38,863 bases of DNA, taken from the NCBI GenBank assembly GCA_030605345.1, contig JAUWIN010000013.1, forward strand, positions 1-38,863, read 5' to 3'. The stretch's first letter is position 1. Each line of letters begins with the position of its first letter. Both the position numbers and the translations under genes were made by a program. The notes below the pieces were generated by a model. That model ran no database searches. It was not told the origin of the DNA and worked only from the letters and a program-made list of their open reading frames with translations. Positions 8,919 through 17,516 of the stretch are shown piece after piece. The DNA comes from Candidatus Brocadiia bacterium (GTDB lineage: Bacteria > Planctomycetota > PUPC01).

Positions 8919-8999
8919 CCTGCGGATAGGGTTCAGTAGAAGGTGTTGTGTGGCGGGGACGTCTCGTCGCACTTCAGCGTTTGAGAGGGTGAACCAGAT

Positions 9000-10061
9000 A
9001 TGGCTAAACCTGAAATTGGACTTGGTGTTATCGGGATGGCGCCAAAGAACATGGCGTCCACGGTCACGCTGCTCAAGGATGAATCTGACCTGCGTTATCG
9101 CCTGCGCGCGATTTGCTCGCACCGCCGAGAGGTCGCAGAAGCGTGTGCGCGAGACCTCGGCGTCGCGTACTGGACAACCGATTACCGCGAGCTCGCCGCC
9201 CGGGACGACGTGGATGTGGTGTGTGTCTATACCCCGGACCATCTTCACGCGGAGCACTGCACTGCCGCACTCGAGCACGGGAAGCACGTTGTCTGTACAA
9301 AACCGATGGTAACGGACCTGGAGGACGCGCAAAAATTGGTCGCGTTGGTTCGGGCGAAAGGGGTCAAATTCCTGGTCGGGCAGACGATGCGGTTCGACAA
9401 GCAGTTTCTGGCTGCGCGGGAGCTGTTCGACGACGGCGAGCTCGGCGACCTTATCGCGCTGGAAAGTTTTTATTTGCATGACATGCGCCCGGTTTTCGGA
9501 ATGACCCGGTGGCGCCTGACCGCCCCGCAGGATTTCATGTTCGGCGGATGCGTCCACTCCATCGATGTCATCCGAGCGTTCGGTGGCGACATCGACACTG
9601 TGCACGCTGTGGCGAACAAAGGAGGTCTGACGGAGGGATACCCCATAGACGACAATTTCTTCCTCAACCTGAAGTTCAAGTCCGGGGTCATTGGTAGGGT
9701 GTCCGGGCTGTATGGCATTGTCCACCCCCCTACCCCGATGATGCAGTTGGGGGTGTACGGGACGAAAGGCAGCCTCCAGGGTGAGTTCACCGACAACGAG
9801 CCGGGAGAAATCCGCGTCGTCCTCGACAAGTGGCCGGAACACAAGCCTGAGACCACACCATTCGAACCAGAGCGCGACCTGAGCGCCTACGGCCACGGGG
9901 GCACGGTCATCCGCTACATGCGGCACTTCCAGGAATGTCTGGACAAGGACTTGGAGCCGAGCCCGAGCGTCGTGGACGGCGCAAAGTCTGTCGCCGTCGG
10001 GGTCGCAGCGTGGGAATCCATAAGGACCGGACAAGCGGTCAGGGTCTGTAATGACTTCTGA
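9000..10061 (+). CDS. Gfo/Idh/MocA-family NAD(P)-dependent oxidoreductase
   Basis: A 353-residue two-domain oxidoreductase acting on sugars or cyclitols. The N-terminal Rossmann fold opens with IGLGVIGMAPKN (a GxGxxG variant ending in Ala-Pro) and continues to VDVVCVYTPDHLHAEHCTAA. The catalytic Lys motif follows as CTKPMV (Lys101-Pro102; usually EKP). The C-terminal alpha/beta domain contains FGGCVHSIDVIRAFGGD, the usual place of the DxxxH-type catalytic segment. ATG 9000 follows GAGAGGGTGA. As the first gene of the cluster it may oxidise the sugar at C1 or C3, or act on a keto-sugar; the substrate cannot be read from sequence. Confidence 0.88.
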   Translation: MAKPEIGLGVIGMAPKNMASTVTLLKDESDLRYRLRAICSHRREVAEACARDLGVAYWTTDYRELAARDDVDVVCVYTPDHLHAEHCTAALEHGKHVVCTKPMVTDLEDAQKLVALVRAKGVKFLVGQTMRFDKQFLAARELFDDGELGDLIALESFYLHDMRPVFGMTRWRLTAPQDFMFGGCVHSIDVIRAFGGDIDTVHAVANKGGLTEGYPIDDNFFLNLKFKSGVIGRVSGLYGIVHPPTPMMQLGVYGTKGSLQGEFTDNEPGEIRVVLDKWPEHKPETTPFEPERDLSAYGHGGTVIRYMRHFQECLDKDLEPSPSVVDGAKSVAVGVAAWESIRTGQAVRVCNDF

Positions 10062-10102
10062 CCTCCGCCAGCCACCTGCAACCTGCCGGGAGGAAACCAG
10101 GC

Positions 10103-11512
10103 ATGAGTAACAGTGTGCGCACACGTCCGAAGGTCGGCTTGCTGGCGCTGACGCTGGAACTGTACGAGACACTGGCGCCGGGCCTGCGACAAGCCCGAGA
10201 GCAATGGGTCCGCCGCGAGTTGCTGCCCGTCTTGGACCCGGTCGCCGATGTTACCTTCGACGGGGCTGTGTTCCGGCGCGAAGACATCGACGCCCAGGTC
10301 GCCCAGCTTCAGGCAAAAGGTGTTGACGCGCTGCTGGTGGTCCTGCTCACATACTCCCCCAGTCAGATTGCGCTGCCAGCCCTGAGCCGGACTTCTCTCC
10401 CGCTGGTGGTGTGGAACACACAGGAACTTTTCGCGGTTGACGGTGGGTTCACGGCCGACGCCATGCTCGCGAACCACGGCGTCCACGGCACACAAGACCT
10501 CGCCAACGTCCTGGCACGGAGCAGGGTCCGATTTGAATACGTCACGTCCCATCCTCGCGACCAGGAAGCTACTAAAACACTCAACGATTTCTTTTGTGCC
10601 GCTGCGGCTGTTCGTCGCCTCCGAACCGCGCGGCTGGGCCTCATTGGTTATCCGTTCCCCGGCATGGGCGACTTTGCGGTGGACACCACACACATGGCAG
10701 CGACGCTCGGCTGCCAGTGGGTGAACCTGCCGGTGGAAGAATACATCAAGCGCTGTGCCGCAGCGGCAGCCCCGGACATCGACAAGCTCGTTGCGGTGTA
10801 TCGAGAAAGCTACGACGTCGCGGCGGATGTGACCGACGAAGACCTCGCAATGGCGGCTCGCGCCGAACTGGCTCTGCGCGGCATGGTGCGGGACAACGGG
10901 CTCGCCGCGCTCACGTATCAGTTCACGGCATTTGGCGACGATGAGCGGACGCCGACGGTTCCGTTCGTCGGAATCAGCCGGCTGATGGCCGAAGGTGTCG
11001 GATTCGGCGGCGAGGGTGACCTGATTGCGGCAGCGGGAACGGCTTTTCTGAACCTGCTTCAGCCGCCGGCAAGTTTCAGTGAGATGTTCACGATTGATTT
11101 CGCCGGCAACGCCATTTTCATGAGTCACATGGGCGAGGCCAACGTCGCAATGGCCCGAACCGACCGAAAAGTGCCTCTGGTGCCACGCCAGACACCGATT
11201 ACACGCACGCAAGGAAGGCAGCTCGAGCTGACCACGTCGTTCCGGCCCGGCCCGGCGACGCTGTGCGCGTTGACGCTCGGGGCCAACGCCAAATGGCGCC
11301 TGGTCGTCTCACGGATGACGATCCCGGACTTCGGGCCACTGGAGATAGAAGTGCCGCACTTCAAACTCCAACCGAGCTGTGATGTCCGCGATTTCCTGAC
11401 CGCTTATGCCAAGGCCGGGGGGCCGCACCACAACGCCGTCTGTTTCGGCGACGCGCGTGGCCGGCTGAAGATGGCCGCCAACCTGCTCGGCGCTGAATAC
11501 TGTGAGGTCTAA
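10103..11512 (+). CDS. Sugar isomerase, L-arabinose/L-fucose isomerase-like
   Basis: A 469-residue protein of the AraA/FucI fold, predicted to interconvert an aldose and a ketose with a divalent metal. Motifs: GFGGEGDLIAAAGTAFLNLL (Glu304, matching the GEGDW metal-ligand segment of AraA), FMSHMGEANVAM (His342, matching HMLE), and AGGPHHNAVCFGD (His442/His443). The segment that supplies the second glutamate ligand in AraA (EDYTY) reads FTIDFAGN here, with Asp332 nearby, so the metal site or substrate may differ. ATG 10103 follows GGAGG. The next gene, an FGGY kinase, starts four bases after the stop, giving a classic isomerase-kinase pair. Confidence 0.8.
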   Translation: MSNSVRTRPKVGLLALTLELYETLAPGLRQAREQWVRRELLPVLDPVADVTFDGAVFRREDIDAQVAQLQAKGVDALLVVLLTYSPSQIALPALSRTSLPLVVWNTQELFAVDGGFTADAMLANHGVHGTQDLANVLARSRVRFEYVTSHPRDQEATKTLNDFFCAAAAVRRLRTARLGLIGYPFPGMGDFAVDTTHMAATLGCQWVNLPVEEYIKRCAAAAAPDIDKLVAVYRESYDVAADVTDEDLAMAARAELALRGMVRDNGLAALTYQFTAFGDDERTPTVPFVGISRLMAEGVGFGGEGDLIAAAGTAFLNLLQPPASFSEMFTIDFAGNAIFMSHMGEANVAMARTDRKVPLVPRQTPITRTQGRQLELTTSFRPGPATLCALTLGANAKWRLVVSRMTIPDFGPLEIEVPHFKLQPSCDVRDFLTAYAKAGGPHHNAVCFGDARGRLKMAANLLGAEYCEV

Positions 11513-11516
11513 CATT

Positions 11517-12950
11517 ATGTTCTGCGGTCTGGACCTCGGCACAACAAACATCAAGGCACTGCTGGCAGACGAGGCCGGCCAAGTCGTGGCGCGAAGCTCA
11601 TCCCCGGTTTCAATCCGCCATACGCCCGACGGCGGGGTGGAGCAGGACATCGACGAAATCTGGTCGGCGACGCTGACGGCATTGAATCAACTCGGCAACG
11701 CCGAGCAGCGATCTGCCGTTCGGGCCATCGGCATCTCCTCACAAGGCGGAGCCATGCAGATAACCGATGCCGATGGCAAGCCGGTTGGACCTGTGATAGG
11801 TTGGCTGGATGGGCGCGGCGGTAAATACGATGCTGAACTGACAGGCCGACTCGGCCGCGAGTGGTTTGTTCAGCACACCGGCCACGCCCGCAGCTGTCTT
11901 TGCCTGGGGCAATTGCTCCGGCTGCGCAACGAAGCGCCGGAGCTTCTGGCACCGCCCAACCACGTGGGCTTCGTCGGCGACACCATCGTCTCGCGCCTCT
12001 GCGGCCGGGCAGCCCATGACGCCACCAGCCTGTCCATCGCCTGGCTCTACAACCCGTCCTTGCGCGACGCTGACCCGGACGTCCTGGGATTGCCCGGCGT
12101 CGAGGCCGAGCAATTGCCGGCGCTGTTACCCGTGAGCGAGTCGGCCAGCGGGCTGCTGGAGGACGTAGCGCAACAGACCCGGCTGCCCGGTGGTATCCCG
12201 GTCTCGCCGGCCGTGCACGACCAATACGCCGCAGCTGTCGGTTGTGGCAGCGTCCACGCCGGGGATGTGATGTTCGGCGCGGGAACTGCCTGGGTGCTGC
12301 TGGCTACGACGGACAGTTTGGCGCCGCCTGTGCGAAATCAGGCCTTTGTCTGCACGCACGTGGTCGATGAGCTGTACGGGCAGATGCTATCGATGGTCAA
12401 CGGCGGGTCCGCCTTTTCGTGGGTGGTCGAAACGCTGGGCCTTTCGGGGAAGAGCAGCGGCGAGCTGGACGCAATGATGGCCCATGTCCCGGCCGGCTGT
12501 GACGGCCTGCGGTGCGTGCCGACACTGTCCGTGGGAGCTGGTGCGGCGGGCGGCGGGTCGCTGGCGGGCGTGCGGCTGTCTCATACCGGCGCACACGTGC
12601 TGCGGGCCTTTGCGGAAGGGCTGGCGTGCGAACTGGCTCGACATCTGAGCTTTCTGACGGCGGCGAGCCTGTCGGTCAACCGCCTCGTGATGACCGGCGG
12701 AGCAGCCGCCAGCAGCGTGACCCCGCAGATCGTCGCCGACATGACCGGCCTGCCCATTAGCTGCTGCACAGAGACAGACACCAGCGCATTTGGAGCGACC
12801 GTCATCGCTCGCGGCCTGGTCGAGACCGAGAGGAACCTGGCAACACTCTCTGAGCAAGCAGCGCCAGCCGGCCGACAACACCGACCGGGCCGTGACCGCA
12901 CTGTCTATGAGCCGATGGTCGCCGAGTACCTCGCTCGGCGCGGTGACTGA
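11517..12950 (+). CDS. FGGY-family carbohydrate kinase (first copy)
   Basis: A 477-residue ATP-dependent sugar kinase. The N-terminal phosphate-binding motif is GLDLGTTNIKALL (4-16); VEQDIDEIW and AIGISSQGGAMQITDADGKP follow as in xylulokinase-like enzymes. The catalytic aspartate is expected in SPAVHDQYAAAVGCGSV, and the C-terminal ADP-binding segment is VMTGGAAASSVTPQIVADMT. Length is near the family norm (about 490). I chose ATG 11517 because GAGGT at 11504-11508 is spaced eight bases; GTG 11502 would leave no site. It should phosphorylate the ketose made by the isomerase encoded immediately upstream. Confidence 0.9.
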   Translation: MFCGLDLGTTNIKALLADEAGQVVARSSSPVSIRHTPDGGVEQDIDEIWSATLTALNQLGNAEQRSAVRAIGISSQGGAMQITDADGKPVGPVIGWLDGRGGKYDAELTGRLGREWFVQHTGHARSCLCLGQLLRLRNEAPELLAPPNHVGFVGDTIVSRLCGRAAHDATSLSIAWLYNPSLRDADPDVLGLPGVEAEQLPALLPVSESASGLLEDVAQQTRLPGGIPVSPAVHDQYAAAVGCGSVHAGDVMFGAGTAWVLLATTDSLAPPVRNQAFVCTHVVDELYGQMLSMVNGGSAFSWVVETLGLSGKSSGELDAMMAHVPAGCDGLRCVPTLSVGAGAAGGGSLAGVRLSHTGAHVLRAFAEGLACELARHLSFLTAASLSVNRLVMTGGAAASSVTPQIVADMTGLPISCCTETDTSAFGATVIARGLVETERNLATLSEQAAPAGRQHRPGRDRTVYEPMVAEYLARRGD

Positions 12951-12960
12951 GGTTTTTGAC

Positions 12961-14028
12961 GTGGAATCGGTTCCGCTCACGCACATCTGGCATTACACCG
13001 AAGTAGATCGGGCCTTTTGGGCTGAACACCTGGAAGGCTGGCTGCCGCAGCGGCTCATCGACGCCCACGTCCACATCGCAGACCCGTCTTTGCGCTTGGA
13101 GCCGATGACGGACGAGAAGCGCCGCCAACACTGGGCCGCCGAAGTCAGCGACCCCATGACGGCCCAGACGCTCGAGCATTGTGACCGCGCCACCTTCCCC
13201 GGCCGGGCGGTCGAGCACCTCGCCTTCGGTTTGCCAGACCTTGATTTTGACATCGAGGCCAGCAACGACTACGCGCGCGGCCAGTGCGTCGAGCACAGTT
13301 GGCACAGCCTGTCGCTTCTGCTGCCGCAGTGGTCAGGCGAGCGCGTCGCCGAAGAGCTGGATAAGCCCGGCGTGATCGGCGTCAAACCCTACTACTCTCT
13401 GATCGGCCGCGACCCAGCAACGCGCGACCGATATATTGAGGCCAGCATCTTCGAGTTCCTCCCGCACTGCGCGCTCGAAGTGCTTAACGAACGCCGGGCG
13501 TGGGTGACGCTGCACGTGCCCAAAGCCGACCGGTTGGGCCATCCGGACAATATCCGCGAGGTCAAGGAGATTCGCCGACGTTACCCCGGCGTCACGCTTG
13601 TGATCGCCCACTTCGGCCGGTGCTACACCGAGCCGCACGCACGCGAAGCCTTTCCCGCGCTGGCCGACGACACTGAGTTGTACTTCGACAACTCGGCTGT
13701 GCTGAATCCGGTCGTGCATCGGCTCGCCCTAAAGACCTTCGGGCCGGAGCGGATTGTTTACGGCACGGATAACCCAATCTTCTATATGCGAGGCCGGCGG
13801 CGCTGGACCGGCCGGCGATACATCAATCAGACCAACGCCAATCTGCACTTCAACAAAGACCGCGAACCGCCTGAAGTAGAAGCGAGATATACGCTTTACA
13901 TGTATGAGGCCTTGCGCGCCATCGGGTCAACGTGTGAAGACCTTGGCATCGGTCCGGACAAGGTCGAAGCCATCTTCTGCGGGAACGCCGAGCGGCTGAT
14001 TCGGCGCGTCTCCGCGCGAGACGAGTAG
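12961..14028 (+). CDS. Amidohydrolase family 2 (TIM-barrel metal hydrolase)
   Basis: A 355-residue protein of the amidohydrolase-2 group (sugar lactonases, decarboxylases and related hydrolases). Metal-ligand motifs: RLIDAHVHIA (His36, His38), VKPYYS (Lys142), TLHVPK (His185), VIAHFGRCY (His217) and YGTDNPIF (Asp270). The start is GTG 12961, seven bases after TGAGGT, which itself begins with the stop codon of the kinase. A longer frame reaching back to 12790 would overlap the kinase and is unlikely. In this setting a sugar-lactone hydrolase working after the Gfo/Idh dehydrogenase is a reasonable inference, but a decarboxylase or other C-O/C-N hydrolase is possible. Confidence 0.82.
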   Translation: MESVPLTHIWHYTEVDRAFWAEHLEGWLPQRLIDAHVHIADPSLRLEPMTDEKRRQHWAAEVSDPMTAQTLEHCDRATFPGRAVEHLAFGLPDLDFDIEASNDYARGQCVEHSWHSLSLLLPQWSGERVAEELDKPGVIGVKPYYSLIGRDPATRDRYIEASIFEFLPHCALEVLNERRAWVTLHVPKADRLGHPDNIREVKEIRRRYPGVTLVIAHFGRCYTEPHAREAFPALADDTELYFDNSAVLNPVVHRLALKTFGPERIVYGTDNPIFYMRGRRRWTGRRYINQTNANLHFNKDREPPEVEARYTLYMYEALRAIGSTCEDLGIGPDKVEAIFCGNAERLIRRVSARDE

Positions 14029-14045
14029 CCCAAGGCACGCAGAGC

Positions 14046-14074
14046 TTGACATCCAATCCGAAGCAGGGTATAGC
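14046..14074 (+). promoter_or_regulatory. Predicted internal promoter before the aminotransferase
   Basis: A perfect -35 box TTGACA (14046-14051), a 17-base spacer and TATAGC (14069-14074) lie in the 114-base gap between the amidohydrolase and aminotransferase genes. This divides the carbohydrate cluster into two likely transcription units, 9000-14028 and 14143-21905. Confidence 0.55.
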
Positions 14075-14142
14075 TCTGGCCGAGACATGTTCGCGCAACG
14101 CCGGTTCAGCGTGCGATAACATCCATTCAGGGACCTTCTTCC

Positions 14143-15516
14143 ATGCAAGAGACCAAATTCTCCACGAGTGAGTGGGCGAAAGTTGACCTGACGCAAATCC
14201 CCTCCGTAATCACACCTCCACCAGGTCCTAAGAGCCGGGAATACCATGCTCGGTGCACTGCCCACTTCAAGGGGCTCAGCTCCCAGGTGAAGCTGTTTCC
14301 AGTGGCATTTGAGTCCGGGGAAGGTTGTGTGCTGACGGATGTTGACGGGAACAAGTACCTCGACTTCTCCTCCGGCATTTACGTGGCCGGGCTTGGGCAC
14401 TGTCACCCGAAGGTCAGCGAAGCTGTCGCGAAGTACGCCAACAAGCTGATGAACTGCCATGACTTTACTACGCCGATAAAGACAGCCCTGGTCGAGAAGC
14501 TCGACGCAGTTCTGCCCGGCGACTTGAAGGGGTTCCAGTTTTACGACTCGGGGACGACCGCCGTCGAGGCGGGACTCCGCGTGATGCGAGCGGCGACAGG
14601 GCATCAGGAGATGATTTCCTGCTTTTACGATTTTCACGGCAAGACCTACGGTAGTGTCTCGCTCGGGCAAATACGGTCGTCTGCGTACGGGCCGGCGCGC
14701 GCACCAGGTTTTCACATGGTGCCGCGGCCGGATGCGTATCGGCCCATGTGGCTGAAGGACGATGGCGCTATCGACACGGACAAATATATTGAGTTCTACG
14801 ACACATATATCGACAGAGCGACTGTTCACGACGTGGCTGGCTTTGTGCTCGAACCGATACAGGGGTGGGGCGGGACCATCATGCCGCCAGATGACTTCTT
14901 TCCCAAGCTTCGCAGATACTGTGACGAGAAGCATATCCTTCTGATGGACGACGAGGTGCTCGCCGGCTGGGGCCGGACGGGCAAGTGGCTTTGCATGGAG
15001 CACTGGGGCGTCGTGCCGGACGTTGTCACCATCGGTAAGGGTTTCGGGAACGGCTTCCCGGTAACCTGCGTCGCCGTCCGCGAGCCGTACATGGAGAGCT
15101 TTCAGTCAATTTCCGCTTCCAGCAGCTATGGCGGCAACCCGATGGCTTGCGCCGCCGCCCTCGCGAGTGCCGAGGTGATTGAGGAGGAAAACCTGTTGGC
15201 TCGGGCTACGCACCTCGGGGAAATCGCACTGAAGCGGATGGAGAGAATGAAGGCCGAACACCCCATCGTCGGCGACGTCAGAGCCAAAGGGTGCCTGATG
15301 GGGATCGAGCTGGTGAAGGACCGGGCAACCAAGGAGCCGTTCGACGAGGCTGGCAAGCTTGTGTATCAGAACGCATTCAGAAAGGGGCTCGCCTGGATCC
15401 CTGCCGGTCACCTCCTGCGAATGAGCCCGCCTATCGTTATGGACGACGAAGCCCTCTTCAAGGGCCTCGACCTGATTGATGAGGCCATCGGCGAAACCGA
15501 AAAGGAGCTCTGCTAA
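14143..15516 (+). CDS. Class III PLP-dependent aminotransferase
   Basis: A 457-residue omega-type aminotransferase. GCVLTDVDGNKYLDFSSGIY, then FYDSGTTAVEAGLRVMRAAT, make the N-terminal PLP phosphate cup. ILLMDDEVLAGWGRTGKW holds the pyridine-binding Asp270. VTIGKGFGNGFPVTCV holds the Schiff-base Lys299. The C-terminus has RAKGCLMGIELV and HLLRMSPPIVM, where the second Arg typically binds the carboxylate. Length is normal. It uses an amino donor to aminate or deaminate an aldehyde or keto substrate; within this cluster a keto-sugar or amino-sugar acid is possible but unproven. ATG 14143 has a weak AGGGA site ten bases upstream. Confidence 0.93.
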   Translation: MQETKFSTSEWAKVDLTQIPSVITPPPGPKSREYHARCTAHFKGLSSQVKLFPVAFESGEGCVLTDVDGNKYLDFSSGIYVAGLGHCHPKVSEAVAKYANKLMNCHDFTTPIKTALVEKLDAVLPGDLKGFQFYDSGTTAVEAGLRVMRAATGHQEMISCFYDFHGKTYGSVSLGQIRSSAYGPARAPGFHMVPRPDAYRPMWLKDDGAIDTDKYIEFYDTYIDRATVHDVAGFVLEPIQGWGGTIMPPDDFFPKLRRYCDEKHILLMDDEVLAGWGRTGKWLCMEHWGVVPDVVTIGKGFGNGFPVTCVAVREPYMESFQSISASSSYGGNPMACAAALASAEVIEEENLLARATHLGEIALKRMERMKAEHPIVGDVRAKGCLMGIELVKDRATKEPFDEAGKLVYQNAFRKGLAWIPAGHLLRMSPPIVMDDEALFKGLDLIDEAIGETEKELC

Positions 15517-15527
15517 AAGGGGACACG

Positions 15528-16682
15528 ATGAAGCCAACAATCAAAACAATTGCATCGCAGCCGTCGTGGAGTGTCCGCAGCCGGACGGTTGAATTGGCCG
15601 TCACGCAGCTCGGTGCGCACATGGCCCCGGTGAAGTTCTATCGCAACACAACTCGTCCTGTCCAGCCCTATTACATCAATCCCTGGCACGGCGGCAACCT
15701 GAAGATTGACGACCCGGTCCTGGTGCCATTGCGGGGTGATTTCTTCTGCATGCCGTTCGGCGAGAACACCACGCCATTCAGGCGGGAGAAACACGTTTGC
15801 CACGGCGGGCCCGCCACACGCAAGTGGACGTTCCGCAGCTTGGAGAAGCGCGGCCGGGTTACCACTTTCACGCTGGGCATGAAGACCAGAATCCGTCCGG
15901 GCAACATCACCAGCACCATTCACCTCGTGGATGGGCACAACGTGGTGTACACTCGACATCTGTTGGAGGGCTACACCGGTGCGGCGCCATTGGGCCACCA
16001 CGCAATTCTGGCCGTGCCCGAAGCAGAGGGCTCGCTGCTGGTGGCGACCAGTTCGTTCAACTTCGGCATGACCAGCCCCGTCGTGGTTGGTGACCCGAAG
16101 AGCGGCGGTTACCAGTCACTGGCGCTGGGGCGGAAATTCACATCCCTGCGTCGCGTGCGACTGCTGTGGAAGGATGAACCATAGGGCGACTGCTCTACGT
16201 TCCCCACACGGCCGGGCTTTAGCGACATAATGGCTGTGTTCAAGAAAGCCGGCCACGGGCCTGCATGGACGGCTGCGACCAATACGGTGGGAGGGTTTCT
16301 ATGGTTCTCCCTCAAGAATGCTGCCGCGCTCCCCACCACGGTGTTCTGGATGTGCAACTGCGGGCTCCACAGCGCCCCCTTCCTCGGCAGGAACCGCTGT
16401 CTTGGCCTGGAGGACGTATGCGGATACCTCGCCCTCGGGTTGGCCGAATCGGTCAAGCCCAACGCCGCGACGCGAGCGGGTATTCCAACCGCAATACGGT
16501 TCTCACGGAGGCGGCCGACTGCCGTCAACTACATCCAGGGCGTGGTGAAGGTGCCAAGAAACTTCGGAAGGGTAGCGCGTGTTCACTTCGCTTCAGGCAA
16601 GGCAACGTTTGTCTCGAAGAATGGCAAAAGAGTTCCTGTTCCGGTGCTGCATGAATTCCTCGAAAGCGGGGAAATAACGTAG
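15528..16682 (+). pseudogene. Aldose 1-epimerase-like gene interrupted by one in-frame TAG
   Basis: Codons 1-218 (15528-16181) read as a galactose-mutarotase-like beta-sandwich protein. A TAG follows at 16182-16184, and the same frame then stays open to 16682, giving 384 codons in all. The downstream part carries on the fold with TVFWMCNCGLHSAPFLGRNR, CLGLEDVCGYLALGLAES and TAVNYIQGVVKVP, as in aldose-epimerase-like proteins. The residues around the stop read LLWKDEP-stop-GDCSTFPTR, so TAG most simply replaces a TAT/TAC Tyr codon. Either this is a fresh nonsense mutation, a sequencing error, or two half-proteins are made (ATG 16230 in frame has no good RBS). TAG is an ordinary stop elsewhere in the window (trpS, atpB, atpD), so recoding is unlikely. 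ATG 15528 follows AGGGG. Confidence 0.78.
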
Positions 16683-16718
16683 CTGGCACACGTTGCTGTC
16701 GGTTGACAGGAGAAAAGC

Positions 16719-17516
16719 ATGAGCGGCAAGTCAATCCGTCTGGGGCGATTCTTGGGCGAGGATCGCAATGTGGCCGTAGTAGCAATGGACCATGGCGCAG
16801 AATTCGGCCCCATTGATGGTCTATCCGATCTGCTGGCAACCCTGGGGAAACTCCGAGCTGCCGATGGCATCCTTCTCAACCCGGGGGTAGTGGGCAAGTG
16901 CAGTAGCTTTTTCGCTGCCCCTCACGCGCCGGCGATGATCACGCGGCTCACCTGGACGACGTCCTACTGCTTCCCCTGGAACTACAAGGAAGCGCACACG
17001 TGCCGGATTCTCAGCCCGGCTGAGGCGCTTTCGGCCGGGGCGGACCTGGTGATGGCTTCCTGCATACTGCAATCCGGTGAAGAATCACTGGACAGAGATA
17101 ACGTGGGCCTCTTCACCGAGATCGCCGCTGAGGCCGAGGCAGCTGGCGTTCCTCTCATCGGGGAGCTATACCCGCTCCAGGCCGAGGAGCTGCCTGAAGC
17201 TGAGCTGCACGACCAGATATACCGCGGCGCGCGGATCCTGGCCGAGCTGGGTGCCGACGCAATCAAAACGTTCTATACCGGCCCGCGGTTTGGCGAGGTC
17301 GTGGCATCGGCGGGTGTTCCTCTCTTCGTGCTCGGTGCAAGCAAGAAGGCCAAAGAAATTGACGCCCTTCGGATGGCCCACCAGGCCGTTCAGGCTGGAG
17401 CGCGGGGGGTGGTGTTCGGGCGAAATGTGTTTCAGGCGTCGGACCCCGCCCGGTTCCTGTCCGCCTTGGCCAAGGTAGTGCGTGAAAAAGCGACGCCTGA
17501 ACAGGCAATGGGATGA
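16719..17516 (+). CDS. DhnA-type class I aldolase (FbaB/LsrF/DeoC-like)
   Basis: A 265-residue TIM-barrel aldolase. VAVVAMDHGAEFGP (Asp24, His25) matches the strand-1 AxDHG motif. GADAIKTFYTG carries the predicted Schiff-base Lys183, FVLGASKKAKE is in the position of the phosphate-binding GG(A/P)xK loop, and GARGVVFGRNVFQ (about 228-239) is the strand-8 signature. The family cleaves or condenses phosphorylated sugars (fructose-1,6-bisphosphate, phospho-AI-2 and others). ATG 16719 has AGGAG six bases upstream. Its stop overlaps the MttB-family start (ATGA 17513-17516). It is the best candidate for the final C-C cleavage of a kinase product from this cluster. Confidence 0.88.
   Translation: MSGKSIRLGRFLGEDRNVAVVAMDHGAEFGPIDGLSDLLATLGKLRAADGILLNPGVVGKCSSFFAAPHAPAMITRLTWTTSYCFPWNYKEAHTCRILSPAEALSAGADLVMASCILQSGEESLDRDNVGLFTEIAAEAEAAGVPLIGELYPLQAEELPEAELHDQIYRGARILAELGADAIKTFYTGPRFGEVVASAGVPLFVLGASKKAKEIDALRMAHQAVQAGARGVVFGRNVFQASDPARFLSALAKVVREKATPEQAMG

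Noticed and set aside
8658..10172. 504-residue open frame on the minus strand
   Set aside because: It lies opposite the clear Gfo/Idh gene and reads as antisense of its GC-rich codons; no motif recognised.
12790..12960. Longer N-terminus for the amidohydrolase
   Set aside because: It overlaps the kinase and lacks family similarity; GTG 12961 has a well-spaced ribosome binding site.
16182..16184. TAG as a pyrrolysine codon, suggested by the nearby MttB-family gene
   Set aside because: The MttB gene itself has no in-frame TAG, several other genes end in TAG, and the site fits a Tyr codon in a protein type not known to use pyrrolysine.
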